A model generated the notes under the pieces. That model was given only the letters and a program-made list of their open reading frames with translations, was not told where the DNA came from and searched no databases. A DNA stretch of 64,000 nt from Lumbricus rubellus (Eukaryota; Annelida; Clitellata; Crassiclitellata; Lumbricidae), in the NCBI GenBank assembly GCA_945859605.1, contig OX243824.1, positions 30,296,677-30,360,676 on the forward strand. The letters run 5' to 3'. This document shows positions 51,275-60,406 of this stretch, piece by piece. How positions within the stretch are numbered: the stretch's first letter is position 1; each line of letters starts with the position of its first letter. Position numbers and translations under genes: made by a program.

Positions 51275-52564
51275 ATGCAATCATCTGATATTCTGAGATT
51301 TACCGAACAACCATTGAGCGATGAAAGCGTCGAACGCTACGAATGGTACGAGTATGAGCCGATATCGGGGGCGAATCTAAACACCTCCGGCGAGATTAGA
51401 ATAAACATCGAACTTCAAGATCTATTTTGTCATCCAGCAGAATCTGACCTGTTGTTCGAGGGTAGATTGACGAAGGCGGACAACACCTTCTACGTTAATG
51501 CCGATGAAGCAACCCTTACGAATAATGGGCTCATGCATCTTTTCAGTCAAATTTCGTATTCCCTGTCGAATCAGGAAATTGAATCGTTATTTTACCCAGG
51601 TCAAGCAACGACGATGCTGGGATTACTCAAATACCCAAATGATTTTCAACTAGCTCAAGGTTTGAATCAGTTGTGGTACAAGGACAGCGGGGCGACGGCT
51701 GCTATCGTGAATAATCAAGGTTTCGCCGTGAGACAGTCGTATATAATTCAAAAACCAAATGCCAAAGGTACTTTTAGCTTTGTTGTTCCATTGAAGCATA
51801 TTTTCGGATTTTGCGATGATTACGACAAGGTTGTTTTTGGTGTGAAACATACGCTAACTCTGGTTCGTAAAGCCGATGATGACGCAATTTTTAGACTCGC
51901 TGCCGCGGGTGCAGGGAAAGTGAGAGTAGATAAAATCTCGTGGTTCATGCCGCACGTTATTCCCGCGGATATGGAGAAGATGCAATTGTACAAAACGATC
52001 GAATCGAAAGCGTCGTTGCCAGTTGCGTACAGAGCTCGTCAATGCGATACCACCTCCGTCGCACAGTCGACTAATTTTAGCTGGAGACTTAGCGTCAAGA
52101 CATTACCTGAGAAGCCTAGGTATATCATCTTGGGTTTTCAAACCGACAAAAGCGGCGATCAAGAACACAATCCATCCGTTTTCAATCATTGCGATCTGAA
52201 GAACATGTTCGTGATGATGAACCAGGACCGATATCCAGTTGTCGACTATAATCTATCATTTCCGAATCAACAATTCTCGCGGGTGTACCGAGCAGCACCC
52301 GCGTTCAGTGAAAAATACTATGGAATGGACGAACTAACGACGCAATGCAATATCACACCCTCGGACTTCAAAGATTTGTTTCCGATTATGGTGTTTGACG
52401 TGAGCAAGCAATCCGAGCGTCTCAAGTCATCGGTGGTCGATATCCAGATCAAAGGCACGTTTAATACGGCGCCGCCTGCTAATACGGAAGCGTACGCAAT
52501 GGTGATTTCAGACAAGTTACTGAGGTTTCAATCGGACGGCCAGAAAATGAGCGTGGTATATTGA
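51275..52564 (+). CDS. Element B: major capsid protein (double jelly-roll)
   Basis: 429 aa, collinear with 2256-3554 and clearly orthologous: SDILRFTEQPLSDE, SGEIRINIELQDLFCHPAES, LFSQISYSLSNQEIE, HIFGFCDDYDK, NLSFPNQQFSRVYR, SERLKSSVVDIQIK. The gene is intact. Many differences from A are synonymous, which indicates long purifying selection since the A and B lineages split. After it the gene order differs: in B convergent minus-strand genes follow. Confidence 0.9.
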   Translation: MQSSDILRFTEQPLSDESVERYEWYEYEPISGANLNTSGEIRINIELQDLFCHPAESDLLFEGRLTKADNTFYVNADEATLTNNGLMHLFSQISYSLSNQEIESLFYPGQATTMLGLLKYPNDFQLAQGLNQLWYKDSGATAAIVNNQGFAVRQSYIIQKPNAKGTFSFVVPLKHIFGFCDDYDKVVFGVKHTLTLVRKADDDAIFRLAAAGAGKVRVDKISWFMPHVIPADMEKMQLYKTIESKASLPVAYRARQCDTTSVAQSTNFSWRLSVKTLPEKPRYIILGFQTDKSGDQEHNPSVFNHCDLKNMFVMMNQDRYPVVDYNLSFPNQQFSRVYRAAPAFSEKYYGMDELTTQCNITPSDFKDLFPIMVFDVSKQSERLKSSVVDIQIKGTFNTAPPANTEAYAMVISDKLLRFQSDGQKMSVVY

Positions 52565-52629
52565 AGTTCATGATAGAATGGTCGATGAAGTGTAGTACTC
52601 AAATTCAAAACTTGAATCGGTTTTGAATT

Positions 52630-53363
52630 CTAAGGTCGTAAGTATGCCGCTGAAAAATCGCGAACTAAAATATTTACCGGATTAGGCGAAATAATAAATA
52701 TCTCGAGATAATCGGTATTAGTTAATCGAACTAGGCTAGTGCTCGATACATATTTTTTCGACCCAGCCTTACCCCCGCCGCCGACAATCAGCGTGTCCAC
52801 TCCCCCACTTTTGTACAAGCCAATACTTTCGTTATATTTACCACTACTGTCGCGTTTTTCCAAACACGTCGTAACCATGTAACAGCCGGCTTTCCGAGGA
52901 AGGAAACGGTTCGAATTGACTAGACAATTATCCGGATCGAATTTTACAGTTCCAAATGATACTTGCGTTACTGTGTTAGCGGGGATGGCTTGAGCCGAGA
53001 GGGCGTAAACACTAAACGTCGGGCCAAATGCAGCCTCGGCAGTGGAGCTAGGCGCTATCGAAGCAATTCGCTCGTCTACGTATTTTTTTTCGTCAAATGA
53101 TTATCGTTTGACGGAATGCCCGCGTGATTCGTAATCAAATCTATAGCTTGTCCCCAACTTAGCGCTTCATCCATTCCCGCATCCGGATTATTCGTTATTG
53201 GCAGGCCTTTGATGCAGCTGCCATTCATATTTAGATTCCCAGTCGCCGGATTTGCTCCATCTAACCTTAGAAAAGTACTGTTTACTTGAGACAGAGTAAC
53301 ACCTCCAGCAATTACTCTTTGCGTAGATCCAGAATCTGTATGTCCAAATTTATCAACAGGCAT
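52630..53363 (-). pseudogene. Element B: fiber-like protein 2, one frameshift
   Basis: Starts at ATG 53363 (minus). The tip (MPVDKFGHTDSGS, VIAGGVTLSQVNSTFLRLDGANPATGNLNMNG) and shaft are intact to LTKK, where an A-run (about 53087-53094) is one base short. The remainder continues in another frame to 52630 with a C1q-like head (CLEKRD, LYKSGGVDTLIVGGGGK, DFSAAYLRP). Same architecture as the neighbouring fiber gene. Confidence 0.8.
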
Positions 53364-53387
53364 TTTGAAAATAATAATTTTTATTAA

Positions 53388-54137
53388 TTAGGGTCGTAAG
53401 AATGTCGCTGAAAAGTCCCTACACAAAATGTTCGTAGCGATGGATGAAAAAGCGTGTATGTTGAGGTAATCGAAATCGTCTAGAAAAACTATGTTACTAC
53501 CGATTGAATGGTTGTGTGAACCTTTCGTGCTCCCTCCGCCCGCAATTTGCATGTACGACGCTCCATTTTTGTACAGGTGGACGGTGCCATACGCGGTATT
53601 ACTATTGTTACAAAATTCTATGTACACCGAAACGATATAGTACCCAGCTTTACTGGGGAAGAAAGAAGTCGTTCCGATGCCCCGTTCAATACCGTGTCTT
53701 GCGGTACCACATCTTATTACGTCAAAAGTAACTGCAGTGTGAGTTCTAGCGATTATAGCCTGTTGAGTTGAACTGTAAGCGCTAACCGCGGGTCCTACAA
53801 CCGTCGCCACTTTCGAAGTAAGTTGTTCATTGACGTATTTCTTATTCGTCAAATGATTATTGTCGGTCGGGACGTCGACGTGATTCTGCATTAAATTTAT
53901 TACTTGTCCCCGACTCATAGCCTCATCTATTCCCGCTTCCAGAGTATTCGCTGTATTCGTTGTATTCGTTGTAGGTAGACCTCTAATAGTATGGCCACTC
54001 ATATTTAGATCGCCGGTCGCTGGGTTTGCTCCATCTAGCCTTAGAAAGGTACTATTTACTTGACTTTCAGTAACTCCCCCAGCAATTACTCTTTGCATAG
54101 ATCCTGAATCTGTATGTCCAAATTTATCAACAGGCAT
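53388..54137 (-). CDS. Element B: fiber-like protein 1, C1q-like head
   Basis: 249 aa, intact. N-terminal tip MPVDKFGHTDSGS and VIAGGVTESQ; one set of shaft repeats (ATGDLNMSGHTIRGLP, AMSRGQ, LTNKKYVNEQ); head from about residue 125 (ARTHTAVTFD, PSKAGYYIVSVYIEF, VHLYKNGASYMQIAGGG, DFSATFLRP), a C1q/TNF-like sandwich. The shaft is shorter than in element A. It is probably a receptor-binding spike. It lies head to tail with fiber 2 and the protease on the minus strand. Confidence 0.85.
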   Translation of the reverse strand: MPVDKFGHTDSGSMQRVIAGGVTESQVNSTFLRLDGANPATGDLNMSGHTIRGLPTTNTTNTANTLEAGIDEAMSRGQVINLMQNHVDVPTDNNHLTNKKYVNEQLTSKVATVVGPAVSAYSSTQQAIIARTHTAVTFDVIRCGTARHGIERGIGTTSFFPSKAGYYIVSVYIEFCNNSNTAYGTVHLYKNGASYMQIAGGGSTKGSHNHSIGSNIVFLDDFDYLNIHAFSSIATNILCRDFSATFLRP

Positions 54138-54156
54138 TTTTTACATATAATAATTT

Positions 54157-54591
54157 TTAATGCAGGCTATTTATAACTTCTTGAAAAGTCACCCCATCTT
54201 TACATGTTTTTTTCAGGACGTGCAGGCATAAATGACCGCAAAACACTTCGTTGTCGGGCTGCACGCGCTCGCTATTGTAGTACACGGGACTCTGTAAATA
54301 CTTTACCAGTTCTGTAGGAGGGGACAGGCCATAGCTGTCGAAATATATTTTATCCTTGCCGTTCTTTGAAAAAGCGACCCAGTGCGAGCCGGTTCCATTA
54401 GAATCGTCTAGATTCAATATCCCACATTCAGTCCGTCTAGGTTTTTTCGGCAGCTCGTCTCTGAGAAATACTCCCCGGAAATTAGGGATATTGAGCTTTT
54501 TCGCGGCATCTAGTAGTTCAAAATTCGTCAACGGATGATTTGCGAGGACTACGCCTTCGACATTTATATTTTTCACAGTTGTATAGCTCAT
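54157..54591 (-). CDS. Element B: adenain-like cysteine protease
   Basis: 144 aa, orthologous to 7655-8077. The catalytic His (GSHWVAF), Asp (YFDSYG), Gln (RVQPDNE) and Cys (FCGHLC) are conserved. It would mature virion proteins. The gene is on the minus strand, downstream of the truncated PolB and upstream of the fibers, the same relative order as in element A but inverted as a block. Confidence 0.9.
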   Translation of the reverse strand: MSYTTVKNINVEGVVLANHPLTNFELLDAAKKLNIPNFRGVFLRDELPKKPRRTECGILNLDDSNGTGSHWVAFSKNGKDKIYFDSYGLSPPTELVKYLQSPVYYNSERVQPDNEVFCGHLCLHVLKKTCKDGVTFQEVINSLH

Positions 54592-54613
54592 TTTAATATT
54601 TCATCTAGATGTT

Positions 54614-54940
54614 TTACAAACTAATGAGCTTTCGAGCTTCTACGCAGGCGAGATAATATTTTCGCCTACAATTTTTGCATTCATTCGCCTTTCCATCTTT
54701 TTGAAATCGATTGTTGACGTATCCCGATATGTTCTGACTTACCTTACACCGACTGCAAACTTTTGTATCTTTTGTCTCCCTATTTTCCTGTCTTGCGTAT
54801 TTGTGCGCAAGCTCCTTTACTTTGGCATTTTTACAAAGTTTGCAGCTCGGATAGCTTCCGTTCTTTTTTGTATTATCTTTGTGAAATTCGTCCAAGCTTT
54901 TTTCTATTTTGCATTTGGTACACACTTTTACCGCATCCAT
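54614..54940 (-). CDS. Element B: small protein with two zinc-finger units
   Basis: 108 aa with two repeats of the form VC..C......F......K.G....CK.C (CTKCKIEKSLDEFHKDNTKK and CSRCKVSQNISGYVNNRFQK). This resembles the Cys-rich half of HNH/EndoVII-type fingers but lacks the catalytic His set. It lies between protease and PolB, a position empty in element A. The start follows ACTAATATAAAATG. Nucleic-acid binding is likely; nothing more can be said. Confidence 0.72.
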   Translation of the reverse strand: MDAVKVCTKCKIEKSLDEFHKDNTKKNGSYPSCKLCKNAKVKELAHKYARQENRETKDTKVCSRCKVSQNISGYVNNRFQKDGKANECKNCRRKYYLACVEARKLISL

Positions 54941-54956
54941 TTTATATTAGTGTAAA

Positions 54957-56233
54957 TTATTCTTTATTTTGTTTAGTTTTCAGCGTGTAGTGCCCATAGG
55001 CTAGGATATGGATCCCGTCGTCCATTATTACTCTTTTGTCGTCGTTTGCTGAGAGAGCTATTTTATTTACTTCTTCGGTGTAAATTTCATGGCGATAGGA
55101 TCGAATGACGTTCATCGCTCTCGACTGTTGTCTTTTCGTAAACACGCAGTCTTTGTAATCTGCGTGAGTGATTGATTTCTTGACGACGTTCTTTTTCACA
55201 CCTTTACATTTCTTGTAGTCTTCACCCGCCATCTTGTAAGAGTACAACTTGGACCGCAGCCCGACAAATTCTTCGATTTGTTTTCCCGCGGCTTCGTCTT
55301 TGAACATACCAACCACTTTTTTATTAACGCCGGATTCTATACCTGACGGGTGATCTCTCGGATAGTCTGAAGTATCGAACATACTTTGGACGTCGGGGAA
55401 AATATCTTTGTAGAAGTCTTCCGTTTTAATTTCATACGCCAAAGAATCGGTATCGGTGAATAATAGCTTGGCCCTATCTCCGTACTTGGCCATGATGTAA
55501 TTATAATGAAAATCATACATGAGCGTCTTACTGATGTCTAATATACACATTCCTAGATATATCGGCTTGTTGTAAAACAACTTGGTCTTTTTCATGTGAA
55601 CGGCGATGAGGTTTTCGTCGAAAATAGTTCGTCTGTCGTAATTAGTTTTCGAGACTAGCTTGATAGCTTCCTTCTCATCACTCACCAATCGTATGTCAAC
55701 TCGATTCTCGATAGCTTCCATTGTTTTACCGAAAACGCTATTGTTCATCAGTTTGAAAAAGTCTTTCTCAAAATCGTTCGTAGCTTTCGTTCTCAGGTTG
55801 GTATTCAGATCGATATACTTTTTCAGCCAGGCACTTTCCACGAATTTTATTCCCCGATGTATTTTTACGATTTTCAATCCGAGCCTTTCGTACAATTTTA
55901 AATTTCCGTAATGAATGACGTACTTCTTTTTATCGTTCAAGTTTGGAATTAGTTTTGCGACATTCGATCCCGCGGGTTTTACACTCTCCGGAGCTAGAGA
56001 ATATAATCATTATGCAGGTCGTGCAATTCCTTCGGATATTCTAAGTCGACTTCTAACACACACCCCACTCCATCTCGTTCGGTAATGTTTCTCCAATCAT
56101 TCAATTCGTCATCGTTCATCCATTCAAACCCATGAGTTGGTAACGGTCTGCTCATCGCCCATCCGTACAAGTTGTTCGCGTCCAAGTATGGAATGAATAC
56201 TGAATGCTGGGTGGGGTTGAAAGCTTCTCCCAT
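54957..56233 (-). pseudogene. Element B: PolB, N-terminally truncated and frameshifted
   Basis: Only the polymerase half remains. Motif A (YLDANNLYGWAM) is in 56233-55994; then the frame breaks near 56000 by a single-base change before resuming at 55940 with motif B (KLMNNSVFGKTME) and motif C (TDTDSLAY), to the stop at 54957. The exonuclease domain and N-terminal domain are missing beyond about 56235, where similarity stops abruptly. That marks the right, broken end of element B. Confidence 0.88.
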
Positions 56234-56239
56234 GTACTA

Positions 56240-57002
56240 GTAGTAATAGAGTTAACAAGCTCCGCCATTTTGAAAGAAGCTAATAAAGCAGATAAAATGG
56301 TCAGCTAAAATTCTTAAGTGTTTTGGATAAGATGCGTCTTTTCTATTGGATGTCGTGCACCGAACAGCATAAGCAAAGCCAAAGTGGACAACAGCCTTCG
56401 TCGGTTAATATTTACCAATGCTGCAATGATCGTGGCGGAGAGAATGTATCGACCCGCGTGGACCGTGGCAGCAGTCAATATTTACTGCAAACAGCACGGG
56501 AGAATACTGTATTGACTCCGAGTTCCACGCGACAGCGCATAGTCGATAATTACTGCAAACATCGCGGTCGGTTATATTGACCGCTGAATCTGCGTCGTAG
56601 TCTCCATGGTGATTTGTAAACAAAGGCTGTAACAGGGTTGGCAAGAAGAGTTAGGCTACTTTTTAAAGAAGCAATCGACTGTCAACCTTACCACTTCGCG
56701 ATATTCGGGCTACTTTTGAATTGCCTCGCGATTTTGGGCGACTTTTTTTTGCATGATCTCGAGAATCAGAAATCTGACAACCCTGTGTTGCAGTCTTGTT
56801 GTCATGGCAGTAACAAAACAGTTGTCTGTTGCAAGTAATTTTGAGACGTCAGCTGGCTATCAACGTTCTGTTCTTGTGCGTGTTACATCAGAAATGGCTT
56901 CGTTAAAAATCAGCTAATAATATTTCGAAGTTTAGTAGTCTTTCTGGTTGAGTCTTTGTCTGTTAGCTACATGTAGGCCTACTTGTGCTGTAAGCTTATA
57001 GA
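56240..57002. other. Flank between elements B and C
   Basis: 56400-56580 has diverged direct repeats of TATTTACTGCAA / ATAATTACTGCAAAC and GTCGGTTAATATT. TAGGCCTA occurs at about 56974-56981, just before the next gene. No exon of host gene 2 was found. Confidence 0.5.
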
Positions 57003-58148
57003 ATGGCTGATCTGTTAATAAAAATCGGAGCATTCTCTAAAAAAGAAATAAATAGAGCACTTAATAGTTCTTTCACAGTTGATGAAAAAAAGAAATTAAC
57101 GGAACAATTAGGGAAAATAGCCACCTTTCTCGATAAACCCACGAAAACAAAACGCCAGATTAAAAGACCTCGTGACATCGATCAACCAACGATTCCATCT
57201 GCTGACAATCAACCGTCTGCTGACAATCAACCGATTCCATCTGCTGACAATCAACCGTCTGCTGACAATCAACCGATTCCATCTGCTGACAATCAACCGT
57301 CTGCTGACAATCAACCGATTCCTTGTGGTAGTAAGCAGACTCCATCTAGCATTCAGTCCGTTGAATCTCCAAGTCCACCCGGACGACAGTCAGATTACTA
57401 CAGTTCAAAGATTTTCAAAGAAAAGATTGTTCCCCAGATACGGAAAGGAATCGCGGAATACGAAAGACGGCATACAGACCTGGAGTGGAATTTCGATCTG
57501 AATTTTCTAGACCAAACTTATAACTTAAAGCCGACTGATCTAGCATCTATCAAATTAATTCATAAACAACTGTTAGACAGAGACGAAACAGCATCGAATC
57601 TGCTTCTTATCATAGCCTACCACAGAGGAATGTGTTATCTGTATGCACGTGAGTACATGCCAACTGACATCCCTCTTAAAGAATGGTTTCCTCAAGAATT
57701 CGGCTTGCCCTATATAACAATTCACCGCTATTGTCTATTTGCAACACTGATCCAAAGCTATCCCGGTCTAATATGTTGTGGTCTATCTTTTTCACAAATT
57801 ACGAAGCACCACAACAGAATCAAAGACCTTATCAACAACGACGATGACCTTGGCATAAAATTAAAATCTCACGTCGACGTCTGTGCACAAAACAAACCAT
57901 TTAACCTCATGCCTGTAAAAATGCAAGTACTAGAAAATGAAATGACTCTGAACGTAGATCCAGATTTTTGTTATGACAATGATGCAGATTACTTCACGGA
58001 TGTCACCGACAAGAGTGTGCTGGCCAATGAAGGCATTAACACTTTTTTCAGTTGTTTATCGGAAGCCCAAGACGAATATTTTGACATTTCTTTAATGGAA
58101 GTCGAAGAAGAACAAAGAAGAGATTCGATGATGCAGGATGATCCTTAA
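57003..58148 (+). CDS. Single-exon gene of unknown function with PSADNQ repeats
   Basis: 381 aa. Residues 1-55 are helical and Lys-rich. Residues 63-100 are tandem repeats of PSADNQ and PIPSADNQ. The C-terminal 250 residues form a conserved-looking domain containing YYSSKIFKEKIVPQIRKGIAEYERR, a helix pair around LLIIAYHRGMCYLYAREY, and KEWFPQEFGLPYITIHRYCLF, which resembles the winged-helix-like segment of phage DUF3102 proteins (W..WL...F..S..TA.RY); an acidic tail follows. It could be an outer gene of element C or a separate mobile gene. The start context TTATAGAATG is like that of an element A gene. Identity not recognised. Confidence 0.6.
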   Translation: MADLLIKIGAFSKKEINRALNSSFTVDEKKKLTEQLGKIATFLDKPTKTKRQIKRPRDIDQPTIPSADNQPSADNQPIPSADNQPSADNQPIPSADNQPSADNQPIPCGSKQTPSSIQSVESPSPPGRQSDYYSSKIFKEKIVPQIRKGIAEYERRHTDLEWNFDLNFLDQTYNLKPTDLASIKLIHKQLLDRDETASNLLLIIAYHRGMCYLYAREYMPTDIPLKEWFPQEFGLPYITIHRYCLFATLIQSYPGLICCGLSFSQITKHHNRIKDLINNDDDLGIKLKSHVDVCAQNKPFNLMPVKMQVLENEMTLNVDPDFCYDNDADYFTDVTDKSVLANEGINTFFSCLSEAQDEYFDISLMEVEEEQRRDSMMQDDP

Positions 58149-58938
58149 CCTAATTGGATACTTGTCTTCACATAGCCTAACGTATTAAAATTAGTAGAAA
58201 TGGTTGTTGTCTAGAACAGAATCATTAGAACCATGGTAGGCCTAATTGCAAATTTGTAGGACTTGCAGCGACGGTGGAGACGATTATAATATTATCATCA
58301 CCAAGACGAAATCGATTAGGCCTACCTTTGCAATCGATTGCAACGACGCAGTTCAGCGGGCGCATTCATTTAGCACGGAACGCATGCGTCTTTCGTGACC
58401 TGATTCTGGTATCACGGATGATACCGTAAGTAGGTCACACGCGGTTCGCAGACGCATTCATTTAGCACGGAACGCATGCTTGTATGTTGACCGATGATAC
58501 TGTTGCAAACTGCAGGACAGCGTGCTCTTATTCATAGAAAAAGTATTTGAGTACACGAGAGCTGTTTTAACAATTCTAAAAAGACTTTTTTAATTTAATT
58601 TTTTTTAAAAGTTTTTTTGAATTAAAATTTTTTTACTTTTTTTATTTAAATTTCTTTTATTTAAATTTCCTTTTTTTTTTTTTTTAAATTATTTTTAAAA
58701 ATTTTTTTTTTTTTTTTTTTTTTTTTTGGTTTTTTTTTTTTTTTTTTTTAGGTTTTTTTTTTTTTTTAGTCATCCGTTCCAAAAAGTCAAGAATTTTGTT
58801 TTCTCGAATGTCTTTTTCTTCTTAGAACAGGCTGCGAATGTACAGTTTAACTTGTTAATAAAGCGTGTTCATAGAGAAGTAATGATTGCACAAGAGCTGT
58901 AGTAGTAAATCAGTTTGCTAATAGTAAATCAGTTAAAA
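58149..58938. other. Left flank of element C integrase: repeats and poly-T
   Basis: TAGGCCTA lies near 58235 and 58318. A 27-bp direct repeat (CGCATTCATTTAGCACGG...) occurs at 58361-58387 and 58453-58479. A very long T-rich tract spans 58566-58770. A 27-bp segment at 58801-58827 (TTCTCGAATGTCTTTTTCTT...) exactly repeats part of the integrase gene (59204-59230). AAATCAGTTAAAA at 58926-58938 nearly inverts the motif at the right end of A. The element end is somewhere here or further left. Confidence 0.6.
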
Positions 58939-59862
58939 TCACAATGATATCAAGTCTTCATTGTTAACCCATGAATTGAATGAATTATCATAGCCTAACC
59001 ATTTAACCAAAGACCGATTACCACTTTTCCTAATAATCTTCTCTATTTTAAATGTATCTTGCGTTGTCAGTTGTAACTCAGCTTCATAAAATGTCCCTTG
59101 TATTTCTTCTCCATGATAGTCAGAGATTTTATAGGTTATAGGGTCTGTGTACTGAATGTGTGTTATAGTAAAAACTTCCTGTGTCCAATTCTGCGTGTAG
59201 CCTTTCTCGAATGTCTTTTTCTTCTTAGAAATTCTTACTTTATCTCCTACCGAAAATTTAGGTTTAACAGTTTCAGGTACAGCGTCTCCATATAGATTCA
59301 TCCACACAACCCATTCGTTTGCTTTGACACTCGCTTTAACAGGAGTCATTTTAATGGAAGAATGTCTTGTGTTGTTGTATAAACTAACCATATTATCTAA
59401 AACATCGATGTATCTCTGAGTTGAATTCGCTGTAAAATATTTGAACATTTTCTCTTTCACTGTTCTATTAAATCTTTCTACGATACAAGATTTCTCTTCA
59501 TTCTCAGTTGAGTACAACTGCATACCTAATGATTTTACCTGTTTATTATAGAATTCTGTTCCCTTATCGACCCAAAGTTTTTCACCCCTTCTTTTGCTCG
59601 TATTAAATATTTTAACGAAAGCATCTGCCACAGATTCTCCGCGCTTATCTTTTAACGGCTGAATAAATGCATACTTGGAGAATATATCAATGACGCTTAA
59701 CAAATATTTCACACCAGAATTAAATTTAGCATAAGCCTGCATGTCAATCAAGTCTGCCGCCCAAACTTTGTCCACTCCCTGAACATAAACAACTCGCTTC
59801 CTAAACTTCCTGACTATAGGTTTATGCAATTCGTCAGCAAGTTCGTCTGTCCATCTCAGAGC
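58939..59862 (-). CDS. Element C: retroviral-type integrase with chromodomain
   Basis: Orthologue of 44839-45774. Catalytic residues are Asp in VWAADLIDMQ, Asp in LWVDKGTEFYN and Glu in IVERFNRTVKEKMF. An SH3-like segment (SVGDKVRISKKKKTFEKGY) follows, then a C-terminal chromodomain (IEKIIRKSGNRSLVKWLGYDNSFNSWVNNEDL). As in B, there is no in-frame ATG before the first catalytic Asp; the first ATG is the Met of DLIDMQ. The frame opens in the -1 frame behind the PLA2-like gene at an A-run. The upper limit is given as the predicted slip point. The gene is otherwise intact. Confidence 0.88.
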   Translation of the reverse strand, partial: ALRWTDELADELHKPIVRKFRKRVVYVQGVDKVWAADLIDMQAYAKFNSGVKYLLSVIDIFSKYAFIQPLKDKRGESVADAFVKIFNTSKRRGEKLWVDKGTEFYNKQVKSLGMQLYSTENEEKSCIVERFNRTVKEKMFKYFTANSTQRYIDVLDNMVSLYNNTRHSSIKMTPVKASVKANEWVVWMNLYGDAVPETVKPKFSVGDKVRISKKKKTFEKGYTQNWTQEVFTITHIQYTDPITYKISDYHGEEIQGTFYEAELQLTTQDTFKIEKIIRKSGNRSLVKWLGYDNSFNSWVNNEDLISL

Positions 59863-60386
59863 TTTTTTTTCAACCCCATTCCAAAATGGGTCTTCGTCGA
59901 TAATATTGGTTTAACTATAGATCTTTCAATTCGTTCGCGGAACGAAGGATTAGGTATATTATTTAATTCATCTATCATAGCTCTGTCAGCGACGTTTCTC
60001 CCTGCTGTATCAGTATGTTTAGCATAAGCTAGGTCGTGACGGTAGGCTGCTGCATCAACCCTATCTACTGGTTTACTCCAGTCTTTTGGCGTCCCATCAC
60101 TATTCAATCGCAAATCCAATCGAGTTCCTGGACCCGTGAAAGAATGTCCTGGAAGATGCATTTCGCCCGGGTACTTTGCCCATGGAAGTTTAATATTAGA
60201 AGTAGCAGAATTGAGAGCTGAAACCAAATCACCTCCTTGTACTGTAGTGGACATTTTAGTAAACTGAGTTTTTCTAGCACCACACTCAACACATACACAT
60301 CTAAGCATAGGTCTGCCATTCTTACTGACAACTCGTTGAATATCTCTACACTCAGTTTTTCGTTTACACTTAACACAATACTCCAT
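59856..60386 (-). CDS. Element C: zinc-ribbon plus PLA2-like protein
   Basis: 176 aa. Zinc ligands C4, C7, C32 and C35; a short linker with QGGDLVSALN; GPGTRLDL at 85-92 (Ca loop of PLA2) and DAAAYRHDLAY at 111-121 with the catalytic pair H117-D118; then helices to MGLKKKL. Parvovirus-VP1-type PLA2 domains act in membrane penetration during entry; that role here is inferred. It is divergently transcribed from the ATPase gene with only 20 bp between the two ATGs. Confidence 0.87.
   Translation of the reverse strand: MEYCVKCKRKTECRDIQRVVSKNGRPMLRCVCVECGARKTQFTKMSTTVQGGDLVSALNSATSNIKLPWAKYPGEMHLPGHSFTGPGTRLDLRLNSDGTPKDWSKPVDRVDAAAYRHDLAYAKHTDTAGRNVADRAMIDELNNIPNPSFRERIERSIVKPILSTKTHFGMGLKKKL
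59862..59868 (-). promoter_or_regulatory. Element C: predicted -1 frameshift site
   Basis: The heptamer A-AAA-AAG is in phase with the PLA2 frame, two codons before its stop at 59856-59858. A -1 slip continues directly into the integrase frame. The same geometry exists in element B (45774-45780) although the surrounding bases differ. Confidence 0.7.
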
Positions 60387-60406
60387 TTTAATATAATATA
60401 ATTAAA
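60387..60406. promoter_or_regulatory. Element C: 20-bp divergent promoter
   Basis: TTTAATATAATATAATTAAA-like DNA, nearly palindromic, between the PLA2 and ATPase start codons (CAT...ATG). Both genes therefore begin with TTAAAATGG. This leaves almost no room for a 5' UTR on either side. Confidence 0.75.

Noticed and set aside
57108..57501. Open frames on other strands and frames across 57.1-57.5 kb
   Set aside because: Shadows of the PSADNQ-coding repeat; the plus-strand 381-codon frame is the only one that extends well beyond the repeat.
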